A stretch of 64,000 nt of DNA, from positions 16,756,414 through 16,820,413 of the forward strand of contig OX438749.1 in the NCBI GenBank assembly GCA_949316235.1. Direction: 5' to 3'. The notes under the pieces were generated by a model, which saw nothing but the letters and a program-made list of their open reading frames with translations, was not told the DNA's origin and made no database searches. The DNA comes from Oegoconia quadripuncta (Eukaryota; Arthropoda; Insecta; Lepidoptera; Autostichidae). The translations under genes were made by a program, and so were the position numbers. This document shows, piece after piece, positions 1-11,238 of this stretch (position 1 is the first letter of the stretch; the number at the start of each line of letters is the position of its first letter).

Positions 1-880
1 AATTGTAATTGTTATTTGTATGTACATTTGTTGACCACTGTCCGTGCGTCATTTGGAGGCTCCACTGAAAACCAGCGTTGTAGTGAACGGCTACAACCCA
101 TGCTGAGTTGGAGACCTTTTTGACTCCACCTTGCGACACCGACAATTAGATGGCAAACACAATGTTATTTTTTACATGTGTCTCGACTGTGTAATATTTG
201 TACCTGATTGTTTGTGTCATGAAATGGGTTTCAATAATTTTTTCTTTCTTTCCTTCTTTCTTTCTTACAAAATTGGTTAAATTTTACAGCAAAACTTGAA
301 TATACCTAAACTAAGTTTAGCAATATTACCTACAGTTATTACAATAAATATCTAAATATAGTTAGTAGTATTACAAAATAATTTACCTTTATACCAATTT
401 TGACAATGACGTTAGTAACCTTAGTCAATTTTATATTGATTTTGACAAGTGTTTGGCGGCGTTGTGTTGTGCGTGTCCAGTGACGCGGTACACTGAAAGA
501 TTTAGTAAGCGTAAACAAAATTTTGGTTACGATTTACACAAAAATAATTCCTTGCAAACTATGGTAAGCAACAAAACAGACTTTTGTCATTTTATGTTGA
601 GATACATAGTAATAAAACATAGTATTGTGAAAATTGATTTAACAAGTTGGCTGTTCTTAATCAACCCGGCGACGAATATTTAACACATCTTTTTTTCATT
701 AATGTATAACTATTTTGTATCTATTAAGCAAACTCTTGACCTGCCGGTAGCTTAATTGTAAGTTGTTCTTACAGACTAATTTATCTGTAGGTATGTATCT
801 GCATCCCTATTTAATACCGCTCAATCTGCCTATTTCAAATGTATTGCCCTTGTACCCAAAGGGGGATTGGAAGAGATCGC
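1..880. other. AT-rich stretch, no gene recognised
   Basis: No recognisable coding exon. A CT/TTTC-rich microsatellite lies at about 240-266, directly after a segment that could be the 3' end of a retroelement. The 76-codon open frame at 453-683 has no similarity I recognise. Confidence 0.4.
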
Positions 881-1083
881 TTTTTTTTTCTTTTTTTTTT
901 ATATGAGAGGGCGGCAAACAAGCATGCGGGTCACCTGATGGAAAGCAATCACCGCCGCCCATGGACACCCGCAACACCAAAAGGGTCACAGATGCGTTGC
1001 CGGCCTTTGAGGAAGGTGTAGGCTCGTTTCTTGAAGGTTCCAATGTCGTACTCGTTCGGGAATACCGCTGCCGGAAGTCCGTT
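881..1083 (-). repeat. Interspersed repeat R, poly-A-tailed SINE/LINE-tail type
   Basis: Begins with a poly-T run, so on the - strand it ends in poly-A. The body contains GGGCGGCAAACAAGCATG and CACCCGCAACACCA motifs. A second copy in the opposite orientation lies at 11,071-11,238. This body is widespread in Lepidoptera (from memory); two copies with poly-A ends are seen directly. Confidence 0.6.
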
Positions 1084-1314
1084 GGTACGTGGTAAGAATA
1101 TTTTTATAATTTTAGTGGTAAGGTCGCCAAATTGTACATTTTAGGTACTCTTACCACTTTCTGTAATTGTATTTTCTTTTCTGTTCTGGAGTAAAGTGTA
1201 TTTGCATTGTATGTATCTCAATAGCGCGTGGTCCAATTTGACTGCGGTTTTTCTATATTAAAAAGACAAAACAACAGTAATACAGTTATTTCGAGGGATT
1301 TGTAAATTTTTAAT

Positions 1315-1527
1315 TATAGAGGGGGAATTTGAAGTCGTGTAATTCCCAAACGGGTGACACCACGCATACCTATGTACAACTTCCACCAAGGAACCATAGT
1401 CGAATTCGATTAAAAAAACAAACGATTATCCACATAAAGTAAACCATTCTGAAACCAGCTTGTTTGTAATCAGCAGTGAAGTCACCAGTAAACAGGAATT
1501 AGACGAATTAAATTTCACTCTCTATAT
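1315..1527. mobile_element. Palindromic MITE, family T, copy 1
   Basis: Terminal inverted repeats: the left end (GGGGGAATTTGAAGTCGTG, then TAATTCC) matches the reverse complement of the right end (GGAATTAGACGAATTAAATT). Internal motif CCATAGTCGAATTCGAT is shared with copies near 3,945 and 10,557. No coding capacity. Confidence 0.6.
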
Positions 1528-1639
1528 AATACTTGTATATTTATATGTTTCGTTTATATAAAAAATAGTCTGAAACTAAAATAAACATTACACTAAAAAT
1601 ACTTTCAAAATGCTCCATCAGATCAACTCACAAATACGA

Positions 1640-1927
1640 GGAACTTAAGCACAAACTCGAAAGTTTTACTATATCCATTATCGTCAAGCCCTGGATACCT
1701 TCTATGATCAGTCTACTTATCAAGACAAATCAGAGGAGCCCAAACTCGGTGGGGTTGCAGTATTTTATTACAGACATCCAATGGCAACTTTCCGGCTCAA
1801 TCGTCAGATCAGCTCAATAACTATACAAATAATAATAATTATTCTTATTATATTCTCATTAGACTTACATACGCCTGCTGAATTTCAGCTCAATTTAACA
1901 TGGGAAAGTGGGTAAAATTAAACTTGT
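1640..1927 (+). repeat. Interspersed repeat family N, degenerate copy
   Basis: Contains the phrases GAGGAGCCCAAACTCG, TCCGGCTCAATCGTCAGATC and AATTTCAGCTCAAT, shared with 28,195-28,580, 44,215-44,355 (inverted) and 62,635-62,790. Non-coding; superfamily not identified. Confidence 0.5.
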
Positions 1928-3224
1928 TTTGATAACAGACAGACGCCAGGAAGTTGAAGTAAAGCTTTGAAAAATGAACATGACATCCTAAAACCCTGAA
2001 AAGCTAAAAATAGGAAAAGCAGGTAAGTACGCTTCTGTTGTGCGGAGAGATTAAGCTGCATGCAGATGAAGCACAAGCAGAGAAGGATAGATTCCAGAGC
2101 GTGTTGTTTTCTTTCCAAAGTGTTGTAATGTCGGAATTTTTATTTGCCATGCTGTGGACAATGCATATAGGCAAAATACCACTAATAACTGTTGGACCGT
2201 GTTCCCCGGGCAATATCAACAGCCCCGTGGAAGATCTTCCCTTTCCCGCACACATGTCAATCTTCCACAACTTATTAATATAAGATGGTGTCGAAACTTA
2301 TCGCCGCCAAGGTACAAAAATTAAACAACTAATCAATAAGTGCACAAGTATTTTCACACAAAATAATATTCCTCCCTTGAATGGGTATTCGGTTTTATAT
2401 AACAGAAAACCCTACCAAGCAATCACGTATCATAAGAAATTCTAATATCAGCCAGCAATTGAATTTCCACCTTTGCAAATAACATGTAAAAATGCAGAAA
2501 TATATTGGTGACCGAAATTCAGCGAATAACGACGGGGCGGGCATAGCAGGAAAACTATTCCAGTTTCTACGCATAAAGAGTGGGGTGATGCGGGACCGCT
2601 TCCAGCATATAGGTAACAAGTAGAGGTAAATGTGCGCCATTATGATATATTTTAAACACCCTATGTTATACGTATCTTTCTCGCCATGATTCAAATCGGT
2701 ACAATTGATTTGTTTATTTGGATGATACAATTTTCAATTTAATTAAAAAACGAGCTACGGAGAAGGCGATGCTCGGGGTTTCACTACGAGATCGGGTCAG
2801 GAATTAAAAAATTCGTAGGCGAACGAAAGTCACTACATAGCCCAGCGGATTGGGAAATTATCTCACATATACTTAATTCTTGTTGTTGATTCTTCAAAAG
2901 GGAAATAAATAAAATAAAATAAATAAATTGCGAGATTACACAAAAATTGTATAGTAGGTAAATAAATTAGACAAGACCTCCTCTGACCGCTGCTTCACCC
3001 TGACAGGGTATGTGCATGAGTACTATACTATAATTACTGTTATTAGCATAAGTATTTTTTTTTTTTTTTTTTTTTTTTTTATTATTTTATTTGGGACAAC
3101 AAACAGCTGTACAATGTGTTTCACTAAATTAAGTATTACAACGGGTGTGCATATTGTGTGCATGTTGCAGTTACAATAAATAAATAAATAAGTAGAAGTG
3201 GCAGTGGGCAGGAAATATAGCCAT
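1928..3224. other. No gene recognised
   Basis: Open frames here (66-111 codons) look random and overlap each other on both strands. A poly-T tract of more than 20 nt lies at about 3,057-3,080, with an AAATAAAATAAATA-type tract near 2,905-2,928; both are typical retroelement tails. Confidence 0.35.
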
Positions 3225-3669
3225 TCAAATCAAATCAAAATCATAAATGTTATATTTTGTAAGTTATAAGAATAACATTTAAAATCGTCATGACATACAG
3301 TTATCGCTTATTCACTAGGCAGTCTCCCCAGAGAAGAACGAGCAAGAAACTCAGGGGTTGCTCTTTTTAAATAAGCCAATATAAATATAATTTGGAATGA
3401 TTGTTAAATTTATGATTCGACAAAGAAAAATAAGAATAGAATAGTATACTGGATATTGCCGAGCGGTTCATGTCCACGCATTCTTATCATCCAGATAGTC
3501 AGAAGTTTTATAATAAGCCTTTGGCACATAGTTTCTGTTTAATGGTTGTTTTAAAGTTATTTAAAGGCAAATTTTGAACGTCTACCGGAACGTTATTATC
3601 AAAGCGTATAAATTGTCCCTTGAATGACTTAGTGACTTCGTGTAAGCGACTGCTATGGACAGCAAGTTT
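3225..3669 (-). mobile_element. LINE 3' end (CR1/Jockey-like), antisense copy 1
   Basis: On the - strand a fragment of about 70 residues reads like a LINE ORF2 C-terminus, with the segment NLPLNNFKTTIKQKLCAKG, followed by a 3' UTR. A second copy of the whole segment lies at 13,962-14,385. 5'-truncated and without RT motifs, so non-autonomous debris. Confidence 0.55.
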
Positions 3670-3900
3670 ATTTGAAACTGATGGCCCACCAGCCATTAAA
3701 GTTTTCGAGTGAAGACCACATACCGGCAAACGCAGCGTAGGACGTCCAATCGCAAGGTGAACAGATGGTCTGATAGCTAAAGATCGCGGGAATTTGCCAG
3801 ATTCAGACCGCTTCCACTCGTCACCGTGGAATTCTATGGGGTAAGACTATGATCAGCAGTGGACGTCCGGTGACTGTTATGATGATGATGATGAGAATTA
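3670..3900 (+). mobile_element. RTE-type LINE 3' fragment
   Basis: Begins abruptly where the previous LINE ends, near the phrase GACTGCTATGGACAGCAAG. It encodes a degenerate + strand trace of the RTE C-terminus (GRP..RW.DD.I), then the tail GATGATGATGATGAG. Related fragments run antisense at 10,036-10,225, 42,262-42,540 and 63,188-63,608. Confidence 0.6.
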
Positions 3901-3944
3901 ATCTCACTTTTATTTCCATATCTTAATGTACATAATGAATCGTA

Positions 3945-4195
3945 ATTTGTGTAATTCCAATTAAATGGTGACGACACGTTACATTACGAATACCTTTCCC
4001 CCATAGTCGAATTCGATCAAAAAAATTTTATTACCCATATAAAGTAAAGTATTCTAAAACCACTTTTATTATGGAAGTCCAACAATTTACGACTGATTTT
4101 GCCTATGGGTCCTAGTGGAAAGTTTTCGTAATCAGGAGTGGAGTCACCAAGTAAGCAGGAATTACACGAAATAAATTTCATCGTGTATAGGTAGG
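3945..4195. mobile_element. Palindromic MITE, family T, copy 3
   Basis: Shares CCATAGTCGAATTCGATC, ATGGAAGTCCAACAATTT and the terminal phrase CAGGAATTACACGAAATAA with the copies at 1,315 and 10,557. The left end is more degenerate. No coding capacity. Confidence 0.5.
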
Positions 4196-4284
4196 AACCT
4201 AGGTATCTATAGGTTTTAACCGTCTCCGTGTCTCAATGTAAATGCAAATTTACAAAACTGAAGTAACGGATTTGATTGCTAGCG

Positions 4285-4480
4285 GAATACATTTTTAACA
4301 CCCGGGGCAAAAACAGGGGTGTGGCCTATGTTGAAGTATGTTTCGTATGTGTGTCTGTCTGTGATATTGTAACGCCAAAACAGCTTAACAGATGTGAAAA
4401 CGGTTTTGTAATTTCAATGCTAGTATTTGTGAGACGGTTTTCAGTCATATTTGATGAAAGTTGATGAAGCCGTTTTGAAG
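4285..4480 (+). repeat. Repeat with CTGTCTGT motif
   Basis: Contains CACCCGGGGCAAAAACAGGG and GTGTGTCTGTCTGTG. The phrasing resembles a dispersed non-coding repeat common in Lepidoptera (from memory). The 62-codon open frame at 4,276-4,464 falls entirely inside it and is not a gene. Confidence 0.35.
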
Positions 4481-4518
4481 ATTTAGATGATATAGGTAAT
4501 ATGATATAATCGTTTCTC

Positions 4519-4752
4519 TAGGTTTGGTTGGAGGTACTCCATCTTTAAAGGTCCGCCTGGGCCAGCTACCACCTTACGTAAGTCTGCCGCCAAGCTGCAA
4601 TGTTGATAGCTTTGTGATGATCTGGTTGTTTCAGATAAGATAGCCAGTCCCCAAAATAAGTTAGCGTTCCGGATAAGCGCGCTTCCATCTTCAGACTCAC
4701 TTCACTTAACATCAGGTTGGATTAAAGTCAAGCGCTAACCGGTTGCGCATAA
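4519..4752 (+). mobile_element. SINE family C, 5'-truncated copy
   Basis: Matches the body of the full-length copy at 47,142-47,474: GGTCCGCCTGGGCCAGCTAC, AGATAAGATAGCCAGTCCCC, CACTTAACATCAGG and the end GCGCATAACA. The tRNA-like head is missing. Confidence 0.7.
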
Positions 4753-4860
4753 CAAATATTAATAATTTCAGAAGGCTCCAGCAAATGCACATTGATAAAG
4801 AGAGTCATAGTAATATGAAATAGACGCAAGAAGAAGGTATGTTTAATATAGTTATAATAA

Positions 4861-5128
4861 AATAAATATCCTTGACATACACACAGCGCCATCTAGTTCC
4901 ACTTTAAGTAACTATAAGCTTGTGTTGTGGATACCAGATGGTTGATATACTACATAAATACATTTTTCTTTATAAATAAATACTTATTATCAATGAAAAC
5001 ATCCATAACTCGGGTATACATGTCCGTATTCATCACACAAACCTATGCCCCTAGCGGGATTTGAACCCGCAACCTTTTGGTATAGTGGTCAAAGTTGCTA
5101 ACCACTAGGTACACCAAACAGGTCGTCA
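4861..5128 (-). mobile_element. tRNA-derived SINE, family A
   Basis: The antisense B box lies at about 5,057-5,067 (GGATTTGAACC, one change from canonical) with the antisense A-box region TTGCTAACCACTA. The body is ACACAGCGCCATCTAGTTCC at the tail side, and the ACCAAACAGGTCGTC edge marks the head. Other copies are at 8,716, 24,655, 26,707 and 40,873. Confidence 0.85.
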
Positions 5129-5139
5129 AATATATATTA

Positions 5140-5300
5140 ATATAATAACCTGTTTTTAAAAGAGCAAGCCTTCGAGTTTCTTGCTTGTTCTTCTCAAGGG
5201 AAAATTTACCTTTTGAACAAGCGGTAGCTTAAAAAATGTAAACTCTGACTATTTGAAGTGTACCCTGTGTCTTTACAAAATAAAGCATTTTTGACTTTGA
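5140..5300 (+). mobile_element. LINE 3' end, CR1/Jockey-like
   Basis: Short trace of ORF2 end and 3' UTR. It includes GAGCAAGCCTTCGAGTTTCT, AATAAAGC and the reiterated TTTGACTTTGACTGACTTTG tail. 5'-truncated, non-coding. Confidence 0.45.
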
Positions 5301-6461
5301 CTGACTTTGTACAAATATAATATGATACAATCGAGTCGGAAGGAGCACCGAGAAGCCTCCCCGGACCAATATGGCCGCGCGACAAAAGGAGTTTGGCGGG
5401 ACTATGTTACTAATCATTCCAATGTGGGGACAACTACAATATCGGGATGTTCCCATGCACATACCTCAGGAGGGCTTGCCGTTGAAAGTGGTCAATATAG
5501 GTCGTATAAACGATGGAATAGGTAATAATTATAATTATTTAGAGAACTCCCTAAAGCAATGCCGGCCAAACCCAGGCACGCGGGCCATGAAATAGCCCTA
5601 TAAGGCTTTGAATTTGCCTGCCACCGCTTGGCCGGCTGGCACGCATCTTAAAGCTCTTCACAAGTTGGTAGTAGGTTTTTGCCTTTAAAATTTGTGGCCG
5701 CTGCCGACACAGTCGAAGAAAATATGCAGACCTGAAAGATCTATTAGCCAGCCTTGCCCTAAAGACATGATATCATCCAAATACACCGAACAACTGTGTT
5801 GAATGCGGCTTAAGTGATTTTTATCAAACAGGCTATCATCTGGACAACACACACACACAAATAATAGCGCCAAACACGTACGCTCCTTCTTTTTTGTCGG
5901 GGATTAATAATGTATAGGAAAGCATAAAATGAAATATACTGAAACTACTTTAATACTAACTCCGGGTCCCATGCGAACGAAATTTCTTCCAGTCATTGTA
6001 AGGCACGTCAAGACCTGAACCATTCCATGAATTTAAATGAGAATGGATACCAACATTTACATCGTAGGTAATCGAGGGTAGGCACTCCGTGTCTACCTGA
6101 ATAGTAATCGGTTTCAGATTACCCTGAATAGACTGAATCCATGAGAACACATCATTTTACATTAATTCTGCAAGCTCGGTCGATGTACCTGATTCTAACA
6201 TTCGAAAGTTCTTGTTAAGTCAACTCAGTCGTTTGTCTGTTTGTAAAGTTATTCATTAGTAATAAAATAAACAATTGTATATGTCTAAGTGTCAAAGTCT
6301 AAGAGAAACGAGTTATAAAACAATAAATTTTGACACGATACACGCCTATTACAAACTCAGTATTTCCAAGTATAATTGTTTGTCAATGTCATCATCTCAT
6401 GGGAATCATTATGTATTTCTTCTTTCTTCCTAATATTTATCAACTTATTCAGGCGATATTT
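5301..6461. other. Unassigned; a GC-richer open segment at 5,330-5,710
   Basis: 5,330-5,710 is less AT-rich than its surroundings and holds overlapping open frames on both strands (72, 74 and 77 codons). None resembles a known domain, and no convincing splice sites frame a single exon. The rest is AT-rich with nothing recognised. Confidence 0.3.
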
Positions 6462-6615
6462 CTGTGTAGGGTATCATCACCATACAGGACATTCACTGCT
6501 GAAGATAGGCTTCCTCCATAGATTTCCAAATGGAATCGGCCTGCATCCAGCCAGCAACTTCCTGCGACCTCCATCATGCCATACATCATCACGCTGCGGT
6601 TGCCCTAGAAGTGGA
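6462..6615 (-). mobile_element. RTE-type LINE 3' fragment, antisense
   Basis: Shows the antisense RTE phrase ACATTCACTGCTGAAGATAGG (one residue group of the QQWT.. C-terminus), GGCCTGCATCCAGCCAGCAA and CCTGCGACCT. Strongly degenerate; frame not open. Confidence 0.55.
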
Positions 6616-7796
6616 ATGAACAAAATAGCTCAAGTTAATTCCTTTTTATATCTTCATTAATGTTTCGTAAGGTGCCAGTAGCTTACAGACTATATCATCG
6701 TCATGGTTATCATCATGTAAGTGACAATCAAAGGATTTTATTTCAATCAATCAATCAATCAAGGATTTTATTTCGTAACTAGCTTTCCGCTAGCGACTTC
6801 GATCGAAATAAAAACTAGTTTTTGTCACTGTAAAACAACACAAGGAAAACGGCTACCGTGCAACACAAGGAAAACAGTACCGTTTTAGTATTTTAAAGAA
6901 AATTCTAGAATTTTATTCATAGAACTATCGCCATTTTTATAATTTTAAAAAATATTGTTTCTGAAGTAGTCTAATAGAGTACTTGGTTCTGCCCAACTTT
7001 TATAACCATTTAAAAGTGTAACTTAAAAAACTTCTTCTTAGTGCGCCTTTGTGTAACCTGAAGAATGTAATGCCAAATTTCATGAACATCCGTCCACGCT
7101 TTTGGGTTGTGCGGGGACCTCTGGGTCAGTTAGTTCAGAACATTGCTTTTTTTTACAAATTCCTTACCATTTAGTGTAGTGCTTTCAATTTTTCGCTTTA
7201 TGACGAAAAACTATTCTGGAACCGTTTTTGGACATTTATGTCTTCGAGAAATCGTTCTGTCGGCGAATCATACTGCAAAGAAAAGTGCTGACGTCTGACA
7301 ACGAATCCTCCAGAGTGGTAACGTATCGACGAAGAAATGAATGTCAAAAACGACAAATGCACAAAACCGAACACCGAAAATTTGAAATTGACACAAGCGT
7401 GAAATGTTTACCATTTATTTGTAAGTAATGGAGCTGCAGTATATAACTAGCACTTTGCTCTTTAGCTTTAGTATAAAGTAGGTACATGTTATGTCGATGT
7501 GGATATTTTGAGCGTCACTTCATTGTAACAATGGAAATATGTACTGTGTGACTTTATATACATAAGCAGTATGTACACTGCAGTGTATATTTACGGACTG
7601 TACTCGTAATTTATTCAGAAATTTACAACAATGGGGCGTAGCAAATTTCTCTGCTATTCACTTAACTGGTTCTAAGGGAGAAAGTTGTCGGATACAAAAC
7701 AAATGAAAGAAGAATAAAGCGTTGTTTATGAATTATGATGACAAAGTCCCCTTTAGGGTTCCGTATCAAAATTAGGTACAACAGAGGAACTACCTG
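6616..7796. other. No gene recognised; small repeat traces
   Basis: AATCAATCAATCAATC at about 6,746-6,761 and the neighbouring GATTTTATTTCGTAACTAGC are repeat-like. At 7,050-7,150, AATGCCAAATTTCATGAACA and CAGTTAGTTCAGAA resemble a dispersed Lepidoptera repeat. ATT trinucleotide repeats begin at 7,797. Confidence 0.3.
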
Positions 7797-8330
7797 TATT
7801 ATTATTATTATTATTATTAAATTCTTTATTGCACACAAAAATAAAATACAAAGAACATTTAACATAGATGATGAAGTGTACAAAGGCGGTCTTATCGCTG
7901 ATAGCGATTTCTTCCAGACAACCTCAGTTAAAGAAGCTTTTTTAATAAGTAGTTGGATAGTGCAAAGTAAAAGCTGAATAACTTAAATATCAGTAGGTAC
8001 ATAGACGATACATAGAAAATACATAGGTATAGTGGAATACATACAAAGATAAACACTTACTAAAATAAACAAACCATATAAATAAGTACAATAATAAAAT
8101 ACACATAAATATATATAACAGTATATACAATTCATTAGAGAGATAAATAATATTCCTTTAGACGCAGTTTAAACACTGCAAGCGATTCTGCGTGGCGAAT
8201 ATTTAGTGGTAGTGCATTCCACAACTGCGCGATCCCGAGTAATAATTTGTACGGCAGCTGATGGGCTTAAGCAAATTGTTTGTTTTAGACCTAAGGGGCA
8301 TTAGATCCTAAATATGTAAACAGATTTTTA
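7797..8330 (-). mobile_element. LINE 3' UTR, family L, antisense copy
   Basis: Starts with ATT repeats (7,797-7,819), then antisense TTCTTTATTGCACACAAA (AATAAAG on the - strand) and GGCGGTCTTATCGCTGATAG. The same UTR is at 33,885-34,440 (split by a SINE), 31,500-31,735 and 61,465-61,601. Confidence 0.65.
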
Positions 8331-8439
8331 AGGTAAGGGGGGGGAAATCTGACTGTATAGTACATTATAAAGGAGAGTGACGATATGCAGGTTACGTCGG
8401 AGTCTGATAGGAAGCCACTCTAATTGCTGTATGTGACAG

Positions 8440-9045
8440 TTGTATTTTTCATTTTAATTCACTCCTCTCGGAGAAGGCAAAAGGATCCAAGCCCATACAG
8501 CCATGTCTTATTTCTTCAGTTTATAAGTCAGTCTCGGTCAAAACAAGTCAATCGTCGTGTACTTGGCGTATACAGAGTCAAGTCATTCTTCAATAAAGTG
8601 GCAGAATGCTGTACGTAAGATTTTGGCGGTTTGTTGTGGGTTCCCACTCGAAAGCTTCACACACACACAGCACACCATCACTGGACCTATGCTGCACATT
8701 ATTTTTGGTTTTATGGACAACCTCTTTGGTGTAGTGGTTAGAAACTCTGACCACTATACCAAATAGTCGCGGGTTCGAATCCCGCTAGGGGCATATGTTT
8801 GTGTGATGAATACGGACATGTGTACCCCAGTTATGGATGTTTTCATTTATAATAAGTATTTATTTACAAAAAAATATGTATTTATGTAGTATATCAACCA
8901 TCTGGTATCCACAACACAAGCCTATAGTTGCTTACTGTAGAACTAGATGGCGCTGTGTGTATGTCCAAGGATATTTATTTATTATAATTATTCTGCCATT
9001 ATTAAACATCAAAACTCGGAATGTACAAATTTCAAGAAATAAAAA
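8440..9045 (+). repeat. Repeat unit U, copy 1 (split by a SINE)
   Basis: Contains CTCTCGGAGAAGGCAAAAGG, AAGCCCATACAG, AGTGGCAGAATGCTGTACG and, after the SINE at 8,716-8,988, TCTGCCATTATTAAACATCA. It lies in direct orientation to copy 2 at 9,110-9,440 and a third copy at 53,785-54,150. Non-coding. Confidence 0.65.
8716..8988 (+). mobile_element. tRNA-derived SINE, family A
   Basis: Head: TTGGTGTAGTGGTTAG (A-box region) and GGGTTCGAATCCCGC (B box), about 8,729-8,788. Body: TTTGTGTGATGAATACGGAC, TCATTTATAATAAG and AACTAGATGGCGCTGTGTG. It has inserted into repeat unit U; flanks carry an ATTATT-like sequence on both sides as a possible target duplication. Confidence 0.88.
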
Positions 9046-9109
9046 CAAAAAATGCAACAGCACTAGCTGAGTTCCCGCCAAGAAACTGACAGTTATGTTC
9101 CTCAAAAAC

Positions 9110-9440
9110 TTTTCGTTTAAATTTACTTCTCTCGGAAAAGGCAAAGTGATCTAAGCCCATACAGTCATGTCTTATTTCTCTTATTTCTACGTCTCAGTCA
9201 AAACAAGTCATTCGTCGCACACACACACAATATAGTCACGGTCGAATCATTCTCCAGTAAAGTAGCAGAATGCTTTAAGCAAGATTTTGGCGGCTTCTTG
9301 TTGGGACCCGAAAGCTTTGTAACACAGTTTAATTTACACTTGCCTTCACTTTTACACCATTACTGACTTTCGCTGTACAATTTTCTGCCAATATTAAACT
9401 TTAAAACTCAGAATGTACAAATTAAAAATTGCCATCAGAC
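9110..9440 (+). repeat. Repeat unit U, copy 2
   Basis: Uninterrupted counterpart of 8,440-9,045: CTCTCGGAAAAGGCAAAGTG, AAGCCCATACAG, GTAGCAGAATGCTTTAAGC and TTCTGCCAATATTAAACTTT. It shows that the SINE in copy 1 is an insertion. Confidence 0.65.
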
Positions 9441-9689
9441 TTATAAAAGCAGACCGAAATAATAGCGATTTAATAGCGTAGCCTGCATCCATACAGAAGT
9501 ATTATAATTCATTTAGATATTAATCTATTAAGAAGCTTTTATCATTTCTGCATCTACTGCTGAAAGTCATCACGATATAAACTAAGTATATACCTCCGGT
9601 AAGTCATTTAAATTATTTAGGTGCTAACTTTCAATTGGCCTAAATAGTAATACTTTAGTAGTAAAGTAATTGTAAGATCTGTTCAGCCA

Positions 9690-9860
9690 TTGGATTCCAG
9701 TAACATGTGACGCCAGAATGCATACTTAAAATATTGAATAACTCGTAAACTGCAGTGGCACATTTTTTTTTGTTTTGGGCTCTATTTTCAGCACAGTTCT
9801 TTGGCATTATCAAAACAGCTGAGTTCCACTGTGTGAATTCAGCATCACACACGTGCATTA
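9690..9860 (-). repeat. Dispersed repeat shared with 62,955-63,050
   Basis: On the - strand, ACACAGTGGAACTCAGCTG and TTTTGATAATGCC match the direct-strand phrase at 62,985-63,025. The 67-codon - strand frame here is repeat, not a gene. Family unknown. Confidence 0.4.
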
Positions 9861-10035
9861 TAAGTTATAACTGTATCCCATTACACAGACACATTATTTA
9901 TTTTAGGTTGACTGAAAGAGATTTTATTTTATTTTTATTTATTGATCAGATGTTGCACTAATACAGGCACAACTAAATATAATATAAAACAAAAAAAAAA
10001 CTAAATCCACGCCTAATTATAGGCCATACTCCACC

Positions 10036-10225
10036 ACGGGTTCCCAGATTGATGGACTATAATTACCTTGACCGGTTGGAAGCGGCCTGCATTCAGCGAC
10101 TACCCGCGACCTTTATCATGTCGTCTGTCCACCTTGTGAGTGGACTTCCTACGCTGCGCTTGCCGGTTCGTGGTCTCCACTCGAGAAGTTTAATGCCCCG
10201 CCGGCCATCAGTTCTTCGAGCTATG
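10036..10225 (-). mobile_element. RTE-type LINE 3' fragment, antisense
   Basis: Antisense RTE C-terminus: GCGGCCTGCATTCAGCGACT, CGCGACCTTTATCATGTCGT, CTACGCTGCGCTTGCCGG and CTCCACTCGAGAAGTTTAAT. Frame interrupted, 5'-truncated. Confidence 0.65.
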
Positions 10226-10556
10226 TGCCCTGCCCGTTATTTCAATTTGCTAATTCGCTAGGAGCATTATGTTTCCGGTCATGATTTGAATCAAATTTCC
10301 CACTTGGATAGTTTCATTAGATAAACAAACAATTACGCAGAAGGGCTCAAACCATCAGTCAATCACGTCAAAGTACACTGACAGTTCTGTCTCACTAAAT
10401 CACGTTGAAAATAATATCTTTGTTTCGAGCCACCAATACACTATAGGGAAATCCGGCCTCGTATTAATCATGCCACTTTCCACGCATCACTGCTGCTCTC
10501 TGCAGAGAGGTAGATGTTTGTTTGTATACGTTTATTGTGAAACTTTATAACACGTA

Positions 10557-10816
10557 TACAGGGTGAAATTTTTATTCGTGTAATTCCTGTTTACTGGTGA
10601 CTGCCCTCCTGATTACGAACAATTTTCAGAACCATAGCCGAATTCTATTCAAAAAAATTTGATTGCCCATACAATAAACCATTCGGAAACCACCTTTAGT
10701 ATGGAAGCCCAACAATTTTAATCGAATTCGACTATGATTCCTTGTAGAAAGTTGTTCGTAATAAAGAGTGGCGTCACCAGTTAATGGGATTTACACGAAT
10801 TCAAATTCACCCTGTA
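10557..10816. mobile_element. Palindromic MITE, family T, best copy
   Basis: Perfect-looking outer ends TACAGGGTGAA and TTCACCCTGTA, with long imperfect terminal inverted repeats (CGTGTAATTCCTG left; GGGATTTACACGAATTC right). The inner arms CCATAGCCGAATTC and CGAATTCGACTATG are also inverted. The element is about 260 bp and lacks an ORF; it is probably mobilised in trans by an unidentified DNA transposase. Flanking TA/TATA suggests the target duplication. Confidence 0.75.
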
Positions 10817-11070
10817 TAAGTACACATTAGTCGAAAAAATATACAAAAGATAAAGGATAAACAATGGGATCTATTGAACTAAAGATTTTTCCCTTTTTTT
10901 CCTTTGTATAGTTTCCAGATAGGGCTTCCGATAAAATGTATTTAAGTATTGTATTATGCATGCTGTATCCACCTATATAACCTCTCATAACTGGAGCTAT
11001 GATCCAACAGACTGACTAAGCTGACGATGATGATGATTTATTTAGACTACATCCCAGACTAGACATCTTA

Positions 11071-11238
11071 GACTAGAGTACGACATTGGAACCTTCATGA
11101 AACGAGCCTACACCTTCCTCAAAGGCCGGCAACGCATATGTGACCGTTTTGGTGTTGCGGGTGTCCATGGGCGGCGGTGATTGCTTTCCATCAGGTGACC
11201 CGCATGCTCGTTTGCCGCCCTCTCATAGAAAAAAAAAA
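11071..11238 (+). repeat. Interspersed repeat R, copy 2
   Basis: Inverted copy of 881-1,083 with AAAGGCCGGCAACGCA, GTGTCCATGGGCGGCGGTGA, GGTGACCCGCATGCTCGTTT and a terminal A run at 11,229-11,238. Confidence 0.65.

Noticed and set aside
839..1043. Overlapping frames of 60 and 78 codons on both strands
   Set aside because: Both are readings of interspersed repeat R, as is the start of the 11,140 frame.
5229..5595. Possible exon in the GC-richer segment
   Set aside because: Competing open frames on both strands, no domain, no consistent splice sites; kept only as unassigned sequence.
8725..8795. tRNA gene-like sequence with A and B boxes
   Set aside because: It is the head of a SINE A copy. 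The same head recurs several times with the SINE body attached, and the cloverleaf is imperfect.
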